Notes: generated by a model not told the origin, from the sequence alone. DNA of 64,000 bases from Desmodesmus armatus (GCA_007449985.2 VIIQ02000799.1:1-64000), one strand, 5' to 3'. Positions 42,814-56,269 are shown, counted from the stretch's first letter. Translations and numbers: made by a program.

Positions 42814-45439
42814 GGAAGCAAGCTATGGCTCATGTTGACTAACAGGGACAGCATCTGTGTGAGCATTACTGCGCACGTCGCCCGCTCACGTGTGATGGCG
42901 TGAATGCTGCTTGTGCTGCTGGTGGGCGCTGCAGGATTGCTATTGCTCCTCTGAGTGCTGTTTGCGGTTGCCGCACTGCTGCTACTGCTGCTGCTGCTGT
43001 TCATTGATAGGCTGTGTGGGGCATTTGCTGTGCGGCCATGTAGCTCAGTCTGCGGCTGCTGCTGCTGCTGCTGCTGCAACAGCAGCTGGTCCGCCAGCCG
43101 CAACACCCCACCCAGCACCTCCCCCATCCAAGCAGGGTGTGGCTGCTGCTGCTGCTGCTGCTGCTGGGCCCCACACCAGCTATCCAGCCAGCAGGGCACC
43201 AACAGGGCCTGGCTGCTTTGCTGTAGCAACTCTGCTACAAACAGCACCTCCTGCTGCGGCATTACTAAGAACATATCAGCACCTGCAGGTGATGACTCAT
43301 CGGATTGCAGGAGGTTGAGGGCACACGGCAGCAGCACTGCAGGCAGCAGCAGCCACAGCTGCCGCTCAAACCGCCACCGCTGCTGGTCCCGCCCTACGTT
43401 CCCCTGCTGCGCAGGTGGCTTGCTGTTGAGCGCCCCAACTGCCTCGCGGTAGGCGTTACTCACAACCATGACGGCGGGAACTGTGGGCATCTGCTTGGAG
43501 CAGTCCCGCAGACGGCTGGTCAACGATACCAGATCTGGGCATAAGCCCAGCAGCTGCAGCAGCTGCAGCTGGCAAGGCGTGGGGTTTGTGCTCACTGCCG
43601 CCTTGCCGCCGCCGCCACTGCTGCTGCTGCTGCTGCTGCTGCTGCTATCACCTCCCTGCTGCTGGCGTCCTCGCTGCCTGCTGCTGCTGCTGCTGCTGTG
43701 CGAGCTGTCGAGGGTGAAGTCAGCGCTGCTGACCAAAGGGGCAGTCAGCACCAGCAGTGCAGAAGCCACGGGCAGAAAATGGCGGGAAAGCAGCACCTGC
43801 TGCAGCCGCTGGGGTGCTGCTGCTGCTGCTGCTGCTGCTTGCGGGACGCCGAATAAGGGAACAGACATCGCACACATCGTCTTGATCGAGAGGTCCAAGG
43901 TGTCTGCGAGCCTGGCTTCTTGCTCGAGAAGCACATCGTCTGCTTTCTGCAGCGCTTTACGCTGCATGGCAGGCACTAGGTGCTGCAGGACTGCGCTGAT
44001 GTGCTGCAGGGCTGCTGTGCTGAGCTGCAGGACAGCCTCTGCATGCCCGCTGTCATCACACAGCCATGTAATGCTGTCATCATCAGGGGTGTTATCCGGA
44101 GACCTCCACACCTCCCGGAGTCGGGTGTGCACGGGGGTAATGAACATCCACACAAGGTGTGACATGCTGCCTGTGTGGAGGAAACGCGGCAAACAGCGAT
44201 GAGTAAAACTTCACGCCCCCTCCATGCCCTCGGGCTGGAAGGTTCAGGCGAGGGGTGTGGTAGTCTAGACATGCACACCCCTCTGAGCCTCAACTTACGC
44301 CAGTGGTTTACCATATGCGTTGCTTACTTACTTACCTGTGTGAATTGAAAAGCTGTGGACGTTTGCGCACAGTTCGTCATCACTCATACTTGACATAGCT
44401 ACTGCTCCGCTGCGCAGCTCGCCAGCGAGGCCTGTCATTACTGCAGCAAGCTGCTGCAGGACCCCGGTTTCCTGAAGCTGCTGCCGCATGCTGATGCCCA
44501 GGCTGCCAGCAGCAGCGCTGTCTTTTATGAGGCCTGAAGCGGCTGCTGTGCTGAGCCAGAGCTGAAGGGCTGCTAGCGTTGCAGCGGTGCTGAAGGACTT
44601 CCAGGTGTGCTGAGCTGCTGTGCTGAACGCTGCACCGATGTGCATGGGCACCTGTGGGGTTGGAGATGCATGGGGTGTGCAGGAGGGGGCATGGGCAGGG
44701 AAGGGAGCAGCAGGGACGGCAGTAGGCAATGATGAGAGGAGCGTGAGTCATCTAAAAGCATAGATTGTGGCATAGATGACATCACGCGTATGCAAGGAAT
44801 GCCAACTGCAAGTCGTGTTGAGCCAGAGCTGAAGCTGCTGGTGCTGCAGCAGTGTTGAGGGACTTCCAGCTGTGCTCGGCTGCTGTGCTGAACGCAGCAC
44901 CGATGTGCATGGGCACCTGTGGAGTAGGAGTTGCATGGGGTATGCATGAGGGGGTATAGGCAGGGAATGGAGCAGCAGGGATGCCAGTAGGCACTGATGA
45001 GAGGAGCGTCAGTGATCTGGAGGCATGAATGTCATCAAGCTGACGCGACGGATGCCAACTGCAAGTTTTGTAGGCATGGCACGATGCTGTGCCTTGCCCT
45101 ACCCTAAGGACCAGTCTCATGTATGCATGTTGACCAAAAAGTAGGTTTTTTTTGGTGACGGCATGCTGATCAGTGGCAGCTTCCAGCAGGAGGGCAACGG
45201 AGCTGCAACAACCATCAACAGCAGCGGCGGTTGCGTGCGGGTACCGTAGTGTGTGTGCATACCTGCAGCTGCTGCACCAGCTTCTTGCAGACTGACTTAG
45301 GCAGTGGTGGGAAGTCTCTTAGCTGGCCATGTACGGCCATGACACTGGCATACAGAGATTTGCCTGTAGGGTCTCTGTTGGTCCCATCCTGCAGATGCCT
45401 CACGATCTGCTGCCACAACACCGCAGCACTCGATGCCAT
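41301..45439 (-). CDS. Large MYND zinc-finger protein
   Basis: Three exons in phase: 45439-45263, 44651-44336 and 44170-41301, giving 1,120 aa; an upstream in-frame Met at 45460 is possible. The C-terminal MYND finger has CNNPACGN, then CVCAGCRTARYCGRGC and W-K-Q-H-R-P-V-C, with all Zn ligands expected of the family. The rest is long and helical, interrupted by many poly-Ala, poly-Ser and poly-Gln runs coded by CAG/CTG/GCN repeats. MYND domains bind proline-rich peptides; in green algae large MYND proteins are very common and mostly uncharacterised. The 956-codon last exon is intact despite dozens of microsatellites, a useful check on base accuracy of this window. No catalytic SET domain is seen. 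Confidence 0.85.
44258..44336 (+). repeat. Dispersed intronic repeat shared with the LRR intron at 6887-7001
   Basis: Plus-strand text TAGACATGCACACCCCTCTG then CAACTTACGCCAGTGGTTTA matches the 6909-6980 block in the plus-strand LRR intron. It is antisense to the MYND gene but sense in the LRR gene, which favours a mobile element over shared intron ancestry. Confidence 0.65.
44795..44925 (-). repeat. Echo of the exon-2 5' edge of the MYND gene
   Basis: A sense copy starting at about 44920 repeats acceptor plus exon start (CCACAG then GTGCCCATGCACATCGGTGC) and continues with GCGTTCAGCACAGCAGC and CTGGAAGTCC before diverging. The preceding intron text (GCAGGGAATGGAGCAGCAGG) is duplicated as well, giving a unit of about 260 bp. 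Confidence 0.85.
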
Positions 45440-46154
45440 TTTGACGCAGATTGTAATCACACGTGTCCGCAGCTGAGCTGATTCAAGGAACTCTGGTCAG
45501 AGGCGGTCACAGTTCAAAAGTTCCAACAGTCAGATCAGGCATAACAAAGTGATCCAAACAGAAAGGCGGCATGTACACGGTCAGCCAGCAGCCTCTTACA
45601 GTCTTGAATGTACATTAATAGGTGCTACAGCTTCGTGCAGCGGTTTGTGGCTGTGCCACACTCCCCACAAGCTAAAACCTCGTCGGTGGGACCAGGAGTG
45701 GCACCCCCCAGGAGTGGCATGCGTACTTGCTCGACAGAAGAGGTCTGACTTGATGTTGCTAATAACTTATGTTGCTGCCGTTCTTTTGTTGAGGCTAAGC
45801 AGCAGCAGGACAAACACACTACCAGCCACTGAGCGGCAGCTGGTGATCATGATCTTGACTGCCAGTACATGATTAGTACATGCCCTGATGCAAACTATGA
45901 GTGCTGCATGGGCACTTGTTGTTCTGCTTAATTGACACGTTTTTTTGACCCGAACATTAAAATCATACACGCCAACGGCCTGGCCCCTGCCCTCAAGGGG
46001 GTGCATTAGTGTTGTGGAAATATCAGCAACCAGGGCCGCAACCAAGAAAGGCAGCACTTGAACGTATATGGATGCAGGTTTTCGCCGTGTTTCTGCACGC
46101 ATCCGATGCCTTTGCCACGTATGGCAGACACACTAGGTGTCCCGCACGGCACAC

Positions 46155-46200
46155 CCAGTGACTGGGAGCAAGGTTTCAAACCTTCGTCGTCGGTCACTGG
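46155..46200. other. Two-tier inverted repeat, possible structured RNA or element remnant
   Basis: Outer arms CCAGTGAC (46155-46162) and GTCACTGG (46193-46200) enclose inner arms AAGGTTT (46170-46176) and AAACCTT (46178-46184). Both pair perfectly, with a single-base apical gap that would open to a small loop. The surrounding 45461-48818 stretch has no confidently supported gene. Confidence 0.5.
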
Positions 46201-46439
46201 TGAGGAGGTAGCCCTGGCATTGGCAATATTCATGAGGCCTGCATTGTCTGTGACAGTGTGCTCAATAGTAGGCGAGGCCCGCAGCTTTGCTGGGCGCTTC
46301 AGATGTGCGACATGGCATGACCAGTCGCTGGCGCTGCTGTCTGTGCTGGCTGGGCCCTTCAGGATAATGCTTGCTCAGGCCCTGTGGGGGCCTTGAGGGG
46401 GCTACATGGCGCTCAGGGCCATGGCAGCCAGTTAGGCCA

Positions 46440-46800
46440 TTGCAGGTTGTTGCCAGCACACTGTAGCCTGCACTGGGTGCTGCATGGTGGTGCTTGCATA
46501 GGGGGCTATAGAAGGCTTGCATGCAGTGTATGTATGGCATCCTGCAAGGCTGGGCATGCATGCAGCCTGCACAGTGCGCTGCGCACTGATGCTTGCACAG
46601 TTCACAGTGCTGGAGATTGCTAGCGTGTTGCAGCCTGCGCTGGCAGCTGCAGGATGCTTGCACATGGGGCCGGCCAACAGGAGGTTTTCGTGCAGGGTGG
46701 GAAATGTGCTGGGCCGATGGTGCAGCTTGCCGCTGACACACAGCACTGCTGGACTCGTGCTGCCAGCCTGTGCTGGACGCTGCAGGACCGTCAAAGCTCG
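46440..46800. repeat. Degenerate ~100-bp tandem repeat
   Basis: Motifs GCCTGCACTGGGTGCTGCAT, GTGCGCTGCGCACTGATGCT, GCCTGCGCTGGCAGCTGCAG and GCCTGTGCTGGACGCTGCAG recur at roughly 90-110 bp spacing with GGTGCTTGCA or GATGCTTGCA after most. No frame is preserved across units. Confidence 0.6.
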
Positions 46801-47933
46801 GTAGGGAGGCCTAACCGCATGCATGGTGCCCAGAGTGCCCTTGATGCTTGATCAGAGCAACTTTGGATTCTTTAGTCAAGCTGCATGCGGGTTTGCAGCC
46901 TTTGCTTAGCAGTGTGGTAGTGAGATCTTCTGCCAGCAGGAGGCTTGCAGGCAGTATATGAAAGGGGACAAGATGGAGTGGTTAGGGTGGCTCATAATTA
47001 GTATTTGGGCAAAACAAGTCTTTGTCTTGCACTTTGGCTGCAGTCATGTGAATCTCGTGCCTGTTCAAGTCGGTTGGATTTTGACTGGCCCTATGCCGCC
47101 ACTAACGCTACACGTGGCCTGCTAGAATACCTTCGCGCGATCCTGGTGATGTGTCTCAACGTGAAATTTACGGCTCCAGCGGGTTCAGCACGCTCATCGT
47201 AGAAGGTCTGCTCGTTCTTCTCGAGGGACACACGCCAGAAGACCAAGCTGGCTTGCATAGCTTGATATTCATTTGTTTCATCTGTGACGTCTACGGAGCC
47301 CACTGAGGCAGCTTTCTCCTGTGGAGACAGATTCTGCTGCCTTCAGAGCCTGACCACAGCTTCAGGTGAAGATACCATGTGGCTTCCCCTCCCCTCCCAT
47401 GCCTGTGATGCACCCATCACTGTCTATGTGATTCAATCAGCAATATTGCATGGCATGTGCACATGGTAGCTTGTAGATGTTCCCACGGGCAGCATCCGGG
47501 TCCTGGGTGGTCCCAGGCTGTGTCAGAGACAGCCTGCACTGCTTGTGCAGCTCATGGATCTGAGGGCCCTTGATATTGAAGCCTTAAACTCACATCACAG
47601 AGTATCAACACGTCATCTTCTGCTGCGTGTGCTGTTACTACTGCAGAGTCAATACAACAACCGACTGTTGGGCCGGCAGCTGCTCACAGCTGCTGCAGAG
47701 GGATGGCAGTCGGCAAGAAGCTCTACGTCCAGGTAGGTAGCATCCAACCAAGTTTGATTGAACCACTGAAGGGGCCTCTGCAGCAGCAGCAAGCACTCCG
47801 CTGTGATCAGTCAAGAGGTGTGTGGCAGCTCCTGCCTGCCACACAGGCAGCAAATGTCTACTACAGCAAGAAGGCATTTTGGAGGCAATGAGATGAGAGC
47901 AGTGGCATTGCACAGCACATAGTTTCTTTCATC

Positions 47934-48290
47934 ATGTATGGTTTCCTTGCTGATTTTTTAGGATCTGATCGGGAGGCAGCATGCCCGCGTTGCCTGGAAC
48001 TCTGCACAATGGTGACCCAGCCATGTTGCTGCTGGTGCACCTTGCATTTTGGTGGCTCTGAACACAAGCAACACCAGACTCCCTATGACATGTGGATTAC
48101 TGCTGTTTCTGCAACTCTATTCGCCCTGCAGGACACACGGTCATATTATGACCAGTGCCAGGACCTGAGGGGTTGCACTGACCTCTCCATCTACAATGAC
48201 AAGCCCTTCCCCAAGCCCTCTGCTGAAGCCAGCTTTGGGGCACCCACAGCGTATCATATCCCGGGCATGGACACAGCAATCTGCAGGTGA
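47934..48290 (+). other. Possible coding exons of an unplaced gene
   Basis: A frame from 47934 includes a protein-like half after a CCTGCAG acceptor at about 48124-48130 (DTRSYYDQCQDLRGCTDLSI, then KPFPKPSAEASFGAPTAYHI). About 350 bp further, YICVVCGTQRKRW resembles half of a zinc ribbon. I cannot join these into one phase-consistent model or name a family. Upstream exons of the desaturase are an alternative reading. Confidence 0.3.
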
Positions 48291-48818
48291 ATTCAACTGG
48301 CCCAAAGAAAAGACTGGCGGCTGTAGGGGTACAGGGATGTTTGCATCACACACAGTCTGGTACGGGCAAGGCGATCCTGCAGCACTGAGCAGAATGCCCA
48401 AGAAGCGCATGAGCCCACAGACGGGAGGAAGGGGAACGTGCGGCAGGATTGCTGCTGCGGTGGTATGATGGAGGCCGAGCGTTGGGGTTCCATAACGCTT
48501 TCCAGATGCAGCGCCGAGGACATAGACAAGTCGACCACAGCTTGTGAAGCCTTGCAACCCCAAACCCTTCATATTTGTCGGAACTCAGATGCAAGCCGTC
48601 AGTGCCTGCCCTGGTGGTACATCTGCGTGGTGTGTGGCACACAGCGTAAGAGATGGGTGCAAGGGGCCACATACAATGTGAAGCAGCAGCGGCCGAGGTC
48701 GAAGCAGCAGCGGAGGGTCATCAGGTCGACGCAGCAGCGGCGGCAGCGGCAGCGGGGCCAGCACAGATTGATGGACCGTCGGGGTGACATGCTCTGACTA
48801 TGCTTGGGATCGTTGCAG

Positions 48819-51733
48819 CTTCGAATGCTGGCACTGTTTGCAGACACCATGTGCTGGGGTTGCAACAAGGTCGCACACCCCTTTGACGCATCAAACGTAA
48901 GCGCAGCGTTGCGTCTGAGATTGATGCCACGAGCTGCTGACACAAACCCCCACCCCTGTCTTGTGCCTGTCCCACCCCTTCCCTTCTCCCTCTTTCCCCT
49001 CCCGCCCCTTTCCCCTGCTGTTGCAGTGTGGAGCGCCCCATCCTGGCTGTGTACCCAAAGACCATGACCTCCGAGAAAGCTGACTTCGTCAGCTTTTGGG
49101 ACACCCTCGCCAACAGGATCTGGGTGACACTGCAGCACACCATCTTTCTGGTGAGAGGGGGTGTGCTGCTGCGGGAAAGGATGGTTTTGTGTGTGTGTCA
49201 ACAGAGGGAGTACTTGGATACATGCAAGCTCACTAAGGCTGTGTGTGAGAGGCTGTCAGAACTGGCAGCTTGCAGTGCCACTGGTCATAGTCCACCCCTG
49301 CAGGAGCTCTCTGACATGCTGTTGCCCCCTATATCAACCTCACAGCTGCTGCTGCATCTTGTTTGCTCTAATATCGCTGCTGCTTCCTTTCTCCTCTCCT
49401 TTCCTGCCGCTGCTGCTGCTGCTGCTGCTGCTTGAACCTCAGGGCGCCTTCTTCACCTTCAGCTGGTCCAACATGGCCACCGCCGCTTGGATCTCAGCCC
49501 TCCTGGGCTGGGTGGGCGTCAGCGTGGCTTATCATAGGTGCGACACGAGTGCCCCTTGCCAAATGCCCATTGTCAAATGATACGTGCTTTTCCAAGCTTG
49601 CCCACCAAAACCCCAGGCATCATGACTGCCTGTGTGGTTTTGGGAGTCATGGGATGAGGGTTGTGTGTCTGCATGATGTATAGTTCATGTCATTTGTAAC
49701 ACCAGGCAGTGTCCTTGGAGGCTCTTGTGCATCAGCCCTGGCAACCTTGCGGCGCCTTGCTAACATTCTGGCGCTCTTGTTGCCACTGCTGCTACTGCTG
49801 CTACTGCAGGCTGCTGACGCACCGCTCCTTCAGGACGACCCGTCCCATTGAGTACATGCTGACTGTCTTGGCCATGCTGACGGACCAGGGAGCACCCATG
49901 GTTTGGGTCAGCAACCACCGGTGAGTGTTGTGGCACATGTTGCATGGCATACATATCACAGTCTGTGCGCGTGGTTGAGTTGCTGCCGATCACATTGGCC
50001 TTATTGGCAGGCCAAAGTGCTCATACAATGGGGTTCAGCAACCTGCCTGGGTACACCTCCAAACCATGAAAACTTACAAATGTTCGTGTGTGTATATGTT
50101 GTCCTCGCCGCCCTCGTTTTCCCTTGTCACTTCACAGCTACCACCACATGCACGCAGACACGCCCCTGGACCCCCACACCCCCCAGGAGGGCATGTGGCA
50201 GGCGTACATGGGCTGGCTGTTCCAGCAGGACAAGTGGAGGGCGGTGCTGGACAGGAGCAACGTGGACGACATGAAGGCAGACCGCTTCCAGGTCTTCATC
50301 AACGACACCTTTGCCGTGTGGATGATCCTGCGCTTTGTGCTGACCTACGTGAGTCTCCAGAGCTGTTTGTTCAGCAACTGACCTGCACGAATAATGGACG
50401 AGGGGGCTAGGCTCGGATCCTGCACGTTGACCTTTGTGCACTTCTCCTACATGCCTTGAACCCCAAACCCCATCCTGCAGCCCCAAGCTCAATCCTTTGT
50501 AAACCATCGTCATTGACTCCATTGTTTGTGGTGACTCAACAGGTGCTTGGCGGCTTCACAGGGCTGGTGTGGACCTACAGCGTGCCCTTTGTGGTCGTCC
50601 AGACCATGACCCTGGGCCTGAACACCGTCTGCCACATGTGGGGCTCCAGGCCTTATGACACTGGTGAGCATGGATGTGATTGCATGACTATGAGTATGCT
50701 TGCATGGACTGCATGGGCTCATTGCCATGGATATGCTTGCATGGGCCGCTTATTGCGGATGCGGGCCTGCTTGTGCTTGCATGGCTTGAAGACAGGCATG
50801 CAAGCAGGCATCGGGGAGGGCTGGCAGGCAGGCATTCAGGCAGGACTGTAGAGGGGGTGAAGGGCAGTTTTACAAAGGGTGTGCATGCGCAAGCAAGTAA
50901 GCAGCTGGGCACGTTGCTACTGGACACCTTCCACAATGGCATCAACCCAAACACTGCCTTCCAGACACCTCATCCCCACAACTCTTGCTGCATGCTTTCG
51001 CTCAAGTCTTGAACTTGTCTGTGTTGTTGCTGCTGCTGCTGCTGTTGCCCTGTGCTGTCACCAGGTGACCTGTCAACCAACAACTGGTTCTGGGCTCTGT
51101 TTGGTGCTGGTGAGGGCTGGCACCACAACCACCACGCCTTCAAGTACTCGGCACGCATGGGGCTGGAGGTGAGGCGTTTTGTGGCTCCTGTTGGATTGGG
51201 GTTTGAAAGGGGCATCAGGACTAGGGTGCACCTTTCATTAGGTTGCATGAGCCCTCATTGGGTAAGGCGGTGGAGTAAATGACAAGAACTATGTAGCACT
51301 GGTTCTTGATACGGTTCAAAAGCCGGCAGGCCCAGACCATGTTATGACCGGCAGCTGAGGGTGTGCAACAATGTCAGGGTGGTGGGTAGCAGCCAACAGG
51401 CTACTGACAGTCTCCTGGTGGGATGGTTGGTTGCAGCTTGCAGTGTCTGCTTGTCTATTAATTCGACACTCGTTTCCTCACCTCCTGGCAAACGCTAAAG
51501 CCACGCAGTTGCAGACATAATCCTTGCTGACTGCCCTGTGCTGTGCTGCGTCGCAGTGGTGGCAAATCGATGTCGGCTACTACCTCATCTGCATGCTGGG
51601 CTGGCTGGGTCTGGCCTGGGACATCAAGGTCCCAAGCGAGGCTGACAAGGCACGCAAGAGGAAGCAGCCAGCAATGAAGCAGCAGGCTGACGCCACAGCT
51701 ACCATCAAGGCAGCAACTATCAAGGCAGAGTGA
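48819..51733 (+). CDS. Membrane acyl desaturase, delta-9/FAD5 type
   Basis: Phase-consistent exons: 48819-48896 (less certain), 49027-49150, 49443-49537, 49810-49920, 50138-50348, 50543-50663, 51065-51168 and 51557-51733. All three His boxes of the stearoyl-CoA/acyl-lipid desaturase family are present: [19 protein letters not shown] and [11 protein letters not shown]. Membrane segments include [39 protein letters not shown] and [18 protein letters not shown]. The enzyme should introduce a cis double bond into a saturated acyl chain, using ferredoxin or cytochrome b5; plant FAD5 acts on plastid palmitoyl lipid. An N-terminal plastid transit peptide is expected but its exons are unresolved; the 48819 exon and a possible 35-bp intron before it are tentative. 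The C-terminus is Lys/Ala-rich. The frame is fully intact and I see no splice-junction echoes. Confidence 0.88.
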
Positions 51734-54700
51734 TGGACTAGGGGTGCTACAGCCTGAGGCATGCGAGAAGGTGCAGAGATTGGTGGCGGCAGCAGCGGCC
51801 GTCAGTGTGGAGTGGAGGCAACTGAAGCGAGGTGGCGAGATGGCGGTGTTTGAGTGGCGGCACTGCATTGGTGGGCCGCACGCTTGTCAAAGTGGGGTGA
51901 TGTTGTGAGTTGTTCCACCTGCCTCCTCCTCCAAGCCAATTACGCCCCCCCCCCCCCCCCCCAGCAAGGCTGGCAAGGCATGGAAGGGGAAGAAAGGGCA
52001 GTATCCGCAGGGGATCTTCTTCTCGTGCGGATACCAGCGTTTGCTGTGGTGTTGCTGGGACGCAGCACCGCCCCTGGTGGTTGGAGAGGTGTGTTTGGGG
52101 TGTGAGAGTGGTGGTGGTCAGGATTGGTTGTGACCGCATCCTCGATTGCAGCCGCTGTGGGTTATGGCTCTTTTTGGGGATATATCTCTCGGGTGTGATG
52201 TGGCCGCGACTGCTCACATCCCGTGGGTTGAGGCCTGGACCGCAGCTGTGTTCTAACGGACAGATCCAGTGGCTGGTTTGAATAGCTTTGGGTCAGGGGT
52301 CGTGGTTTGTTCAAGCTGTGGTGTTGTGGTTTGGCAGTGGTGTGGCAATGTGCCAGCTAGCTGTGCAGCAGGAAGAAGCTCTGATAGCTTTGCAAGCACC
52401 GCACACTGAGTTTGGCCGGGGCTGTGATCGCTGTGCAGCGTTGTGGGGTTCTGCATTGCTCTCTGGTCATGCTGCCTGTGCGGGTCGCAGCAGTTAGACT
52501 CTCCGCTAGCTGTGCAGGATTGCAAGGTTTCGAGAGTGACGGGCGGAGCACCATGTCGTAGTGACTTGTTTCGTTGAGGGAGGTGTGCTCGAATGCCATA
52601 TCTTGTTGTGCACCACTGATGTACGTGGGTCGCCTATGGTCGAGCACTGGTGTAGGCGCAGGATCGCAGCTGTGAAGACAATCCCGTCCTGGCCAGGAGT
52701 GGGGTTGACTCGGATCGCTGCTGCTGTGCCGGCACTTGTTTTGTTCTTGGGGGTTGGCAGCGGTCAGCACACCAGATCACCTGTCTTGTGGTGTGCTCTT
52801 CGTGCAGCCGTTTTTCGAATCTGTGACACGTCCTGTCTGTCAGTCTGGATGCATGCTTCACACTGCTAGCTGGGCAGTCAGTGCAGGCATGTCACATATC
52901 TTCTATGTGTCGCTGTTGCTGTAGGACCCTACTGCTGTTTGTTTGAGCAGCTCCGTATATGTCAGGTCGTCCTGTCCGGTTACTGTCTGTTGGTGCTGGT
53001 TTGCTCACGTATATATGTGCTGGGTCGGGGGTTTCCCATGACCTGGTATGTGTCGGGAATGTCACGTGTCCCCCTTCCTCCCCCTGTCGGCCCGATGAGT
53101 GACATCGTGTCTGTCTTTCCCCTTTTGGGGTTCCATAGGGTCTAGCCTTCTGCTTTCTGGCTGCAGTGAAGGGCCCTGGCGGGCTCTTCTCCGAGCACCA
53201 GCCAGTACTTTGGTAGGCAGGTCCAGGCAGGTTCCTGTTCTCTGCTGAAATAGCAGCAGTCCTGTTGTGTTGTTCTGGGTTACTCCTTTGCTACACATAT
53301 GTTCTGTTCTGGTGTTTTTGCTGGTGGACAGTTGCTGTAGGTCGGTACCGTTCACGCTGAAAAGCGCGGCCTGTCGGTGTGGGCGCAGTGAGGGCACGGA
53401 GAAGATGAAGGTTACGTACGGGTCGGGTTAGGCGTTGCGATGCCACCATTCGCAATCCGCGTGGCTGGAGGTCCTGCAGAAAGCTTGCGATTGGCAGCTG
53501 GTATCGTGATATCTTGTTGTTACGTGATCAACATCTGTTTCCCGCACTCCGGACCAGCGGGGTTCAGGTCGTCGGTATGGCAGTGTCAGTGTCGGTCGTC
53601 TGCATTGGCTGGTTTACCTGCAGGTTTTACTGTTCTGAGTAAGGGGGGGGGGTGGGTTCACGTGGCCCAGGCAAAGTCCCGGCCCTCGGGGGTTCAAAAG
53701 GCCACACAGACCAGCAGATTCTCACATGCTGCTGGTGCTGTGGCCGACAGTCTGGCAGCGCACAGTTTTTGGTTCACGTGCTGATTTGGCACCAGGAGTG
53801 ACGTGATCGGTCTGTACCTGGGGCAGTCTCGCTGTCTGAGTTGGTTGATAGGGTTTGGTCGTCTGGGGCACCTGCCGGTGTTGGCGCTGGTGCATGCAGC
53901 CCGCTGCCTGCAGTCTGAGGACTGAAGCATGAAGGTGTGCGGTGAGTGTCTGCACTAGTGCACTTTCCTGTGTGTTCCATTCGAATCCTCTCTCACAGCC
54001 CAGATGGTTACATGCAGGGAGAGGTTTTGCCCGGTGGTTGGTGGTTGTGTGTTGCGTCCATGCAGGAATGCCAGTTCCTGTCCGTTCTTGTTTCTCTGCT
54101 GCTTGCATGTCTGTTCTTTGTCGGGTGTATGTGCACTCTGGGCACTCAGCGCCAGCTGTTTGCCCTTGTGCACTGGTTATCAGTGTGCATCGTCGAGCCA
54201 GTGCACTGGCTATGCATGTGCACTGGCACATGTGCAATGCTGTCTATGGTTTGGTTTGGGAGTACTTGCGGTAGGAGGTGTTCTGGTCACGGCCTGGGGT
54301 GCCCTGTTGTGCACAGCAGCTTGACCCACGGTGGTTTACTGGATTCCTGAGTTTCCGCGTGTGTGTGCACTGCATGTGCCCCACGCGCATTATGCATTGT
54401 GTGTGGACCGTCACAGACAGTAGAGTGTTTTCAGAGCAGGGGGTGCCAGGCTTGCTTGCGACAATCAAAGAGGGACATGCCACCTGGGGCCAACAGGGGC
54501 ACCCACATGTCGGTGGGGGTGTCACATGCAGCGTGGCACCTACGCTGGTGGGCTTCACACACTGCAAGCCACAGTGCCTTTTGCGCGCAGGTTGGCATGT
54601 TCTTTGGCTGTATGGCTGTATTTGTCGGGGTTGGTGTGTGCGGGGGTCCTGTGGTCAGTGGTGTGTTAACATGCACGTCTCGTTGTGTTTGATGGTTGGT

Positions 54701-55200
54701 TCTCACAAGCTGGCAGGCTCGTCTTGTCCTGTGGCTGTAACAGCGCAAAGAGCTTAACCATCCACTGACATCACGGACACTCTGACGAGAATGATAATCA
54801 AGTACTTGGAGTGGCGTGGGTCTGTGGGCTGGTCAGTATGAGCGGCATACTATGCGATTGAAGCCATGTGTTGTGAGCAGCGTGTCCGTGTGAGCAGTGT
54901 TTGAACCTATTGAGGGATGGTTGCGACTTGCAGCACCCACATGTATGTGGTGTGTCAAGTGGTGTTCAGCCTGGTTTGACTGTGGGACAAGACTGATGGG
55001 ACAGGTGTATGTCTTTGTGTGTAGACACAGGGAGTGTGTGTAACAACTGCTGACACGTTGTATTGAGCTCGGGTGCCAAATGCTCATCAGATCTTTATGG
55101 ACGGGTCTTGAAATTCCATGGATGAAGATGCAGCCCGTGGCAGTAAGCAGCATGTCTTGCTGAGTTACACAGCTGAACACGCCAGCCGAGTGCTTCTTGC
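51734..55200. other. Gene-poor stretch
   Basis: A C18 run at 51945-51962 lies in the desaturase 3' flank. The rest has only overlapping short frames without domain-like composition. TG/GTGT-rich text predominates from 53000 to 55100. No RNA gene is recognised. Confidence 0.45.
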
Positions 55201-55269
55201 CGTGCCCTGTCCCTCAGCCTCCCTTCAGGTGCTGCAAAGCCTGGCCACAATTAAACCATGGAAATGACG

Positions 55270-55288
55270 CCGTGGTGTGACACCACGG
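55270..55288. other. Perfect 8-bp GC hairpin
   Basis: CCGTGGTG and CACCACGG are separated by TGA; one more G-T and one C-G pair extend the stem. It lies in a gene-poor region, so a role as terminator or element end is unsupported. Confidence 0.55.
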
Positions 55289-56269
55289 TGCCTGCCTTCT
55301 TAGGGGGGGCCGATGGTACCACCAGCTCAAGCCAGCAGCACATCCATAACATTCATAACCCATGAGCTGAGTGAATACTGCCCCTTGTCATGTACCTCAA
55401 CCGTCCTTCACAAAGTAACATCAGTCACACCAACAGCACGTCTCGCCCTCACCCAGCCTGCAAGCAGCGGAGCGCATCCTACCCCTGCTCATGTCCCTCA
55501 GCCGCCCACTCATCCTGGGGCCCAGCGGCACCCCTGCACCAATCGCGAATCACATGTTCAAAGGCTCCCAGTGCAAAAATCACACAGCATCAGCCCGCCT
55601 TGCATGAACACCACCACCAGGGTGGGCCTGACTTAGGTGTTGCAACCGTTGCAACCGGGTTACACCACACTATAGAACGTCTAACGCCCAGCTGGCGTCA
55701 GTACAGCAACGACCTCGGCTTTTTATGGGTATGCGGCACACCTGTACCGTGGCTGTGCAAAACTCCTTGTGCCATACCATGACAAGCACAGTATGTTGAA
55801 GCTGAATTCGGCACTGTTGTAGCAATTCTGCACAGGCATGCCGCGCAACTGCAGCAATTTGCACTCACACCAAGCATGCTGCTGCATGGGCAACAGTGGT
55901 CTGTAGGCAGGCTGCCGCATGCTGCCTACGCTGGCTGTGTTGCATCGATGCGGCACTGATGCAAGGTGTCTAAGTTGCAGCTGCCGGGTCGTCTGGCTTC
56001 CTTAGGAGCAGATGACCTCTCCTGATGCAATGATCGCGGTGACCCAATTCGCGGTGAGGATGGGTAACATGCATGAGGCACGCATCCGACAGCAATATGG
56101 CACTGTTCATTCAATGCTTGGGATTACGCGTTTGCAGCTGCTGGTACCTGCAGGTTAGTCACCTGGTTCGGGGACCAGCAACTGTCGCTGCCCCCATGTA
56201 CAAGAGCACACACGCAAATTCTACCAATGCCTTCCGCCCATAGCTACCCACCTTATCGAGTCGCCCCCA

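Noticed and set aside
42650..43700. Plus-strand poly-Leu/poly-Cys frames over CTG repeats
   Set aside because: They are the antisense of poly-Ala, poly-Ser and poly-Gln runs in the MYND coding exon.
55313..55782. Overlapping plus-strand frames after 55313
   Set aside because: No splice or domain support; Ser/His/Pro-rich composition is typical of antisense or random frames here.
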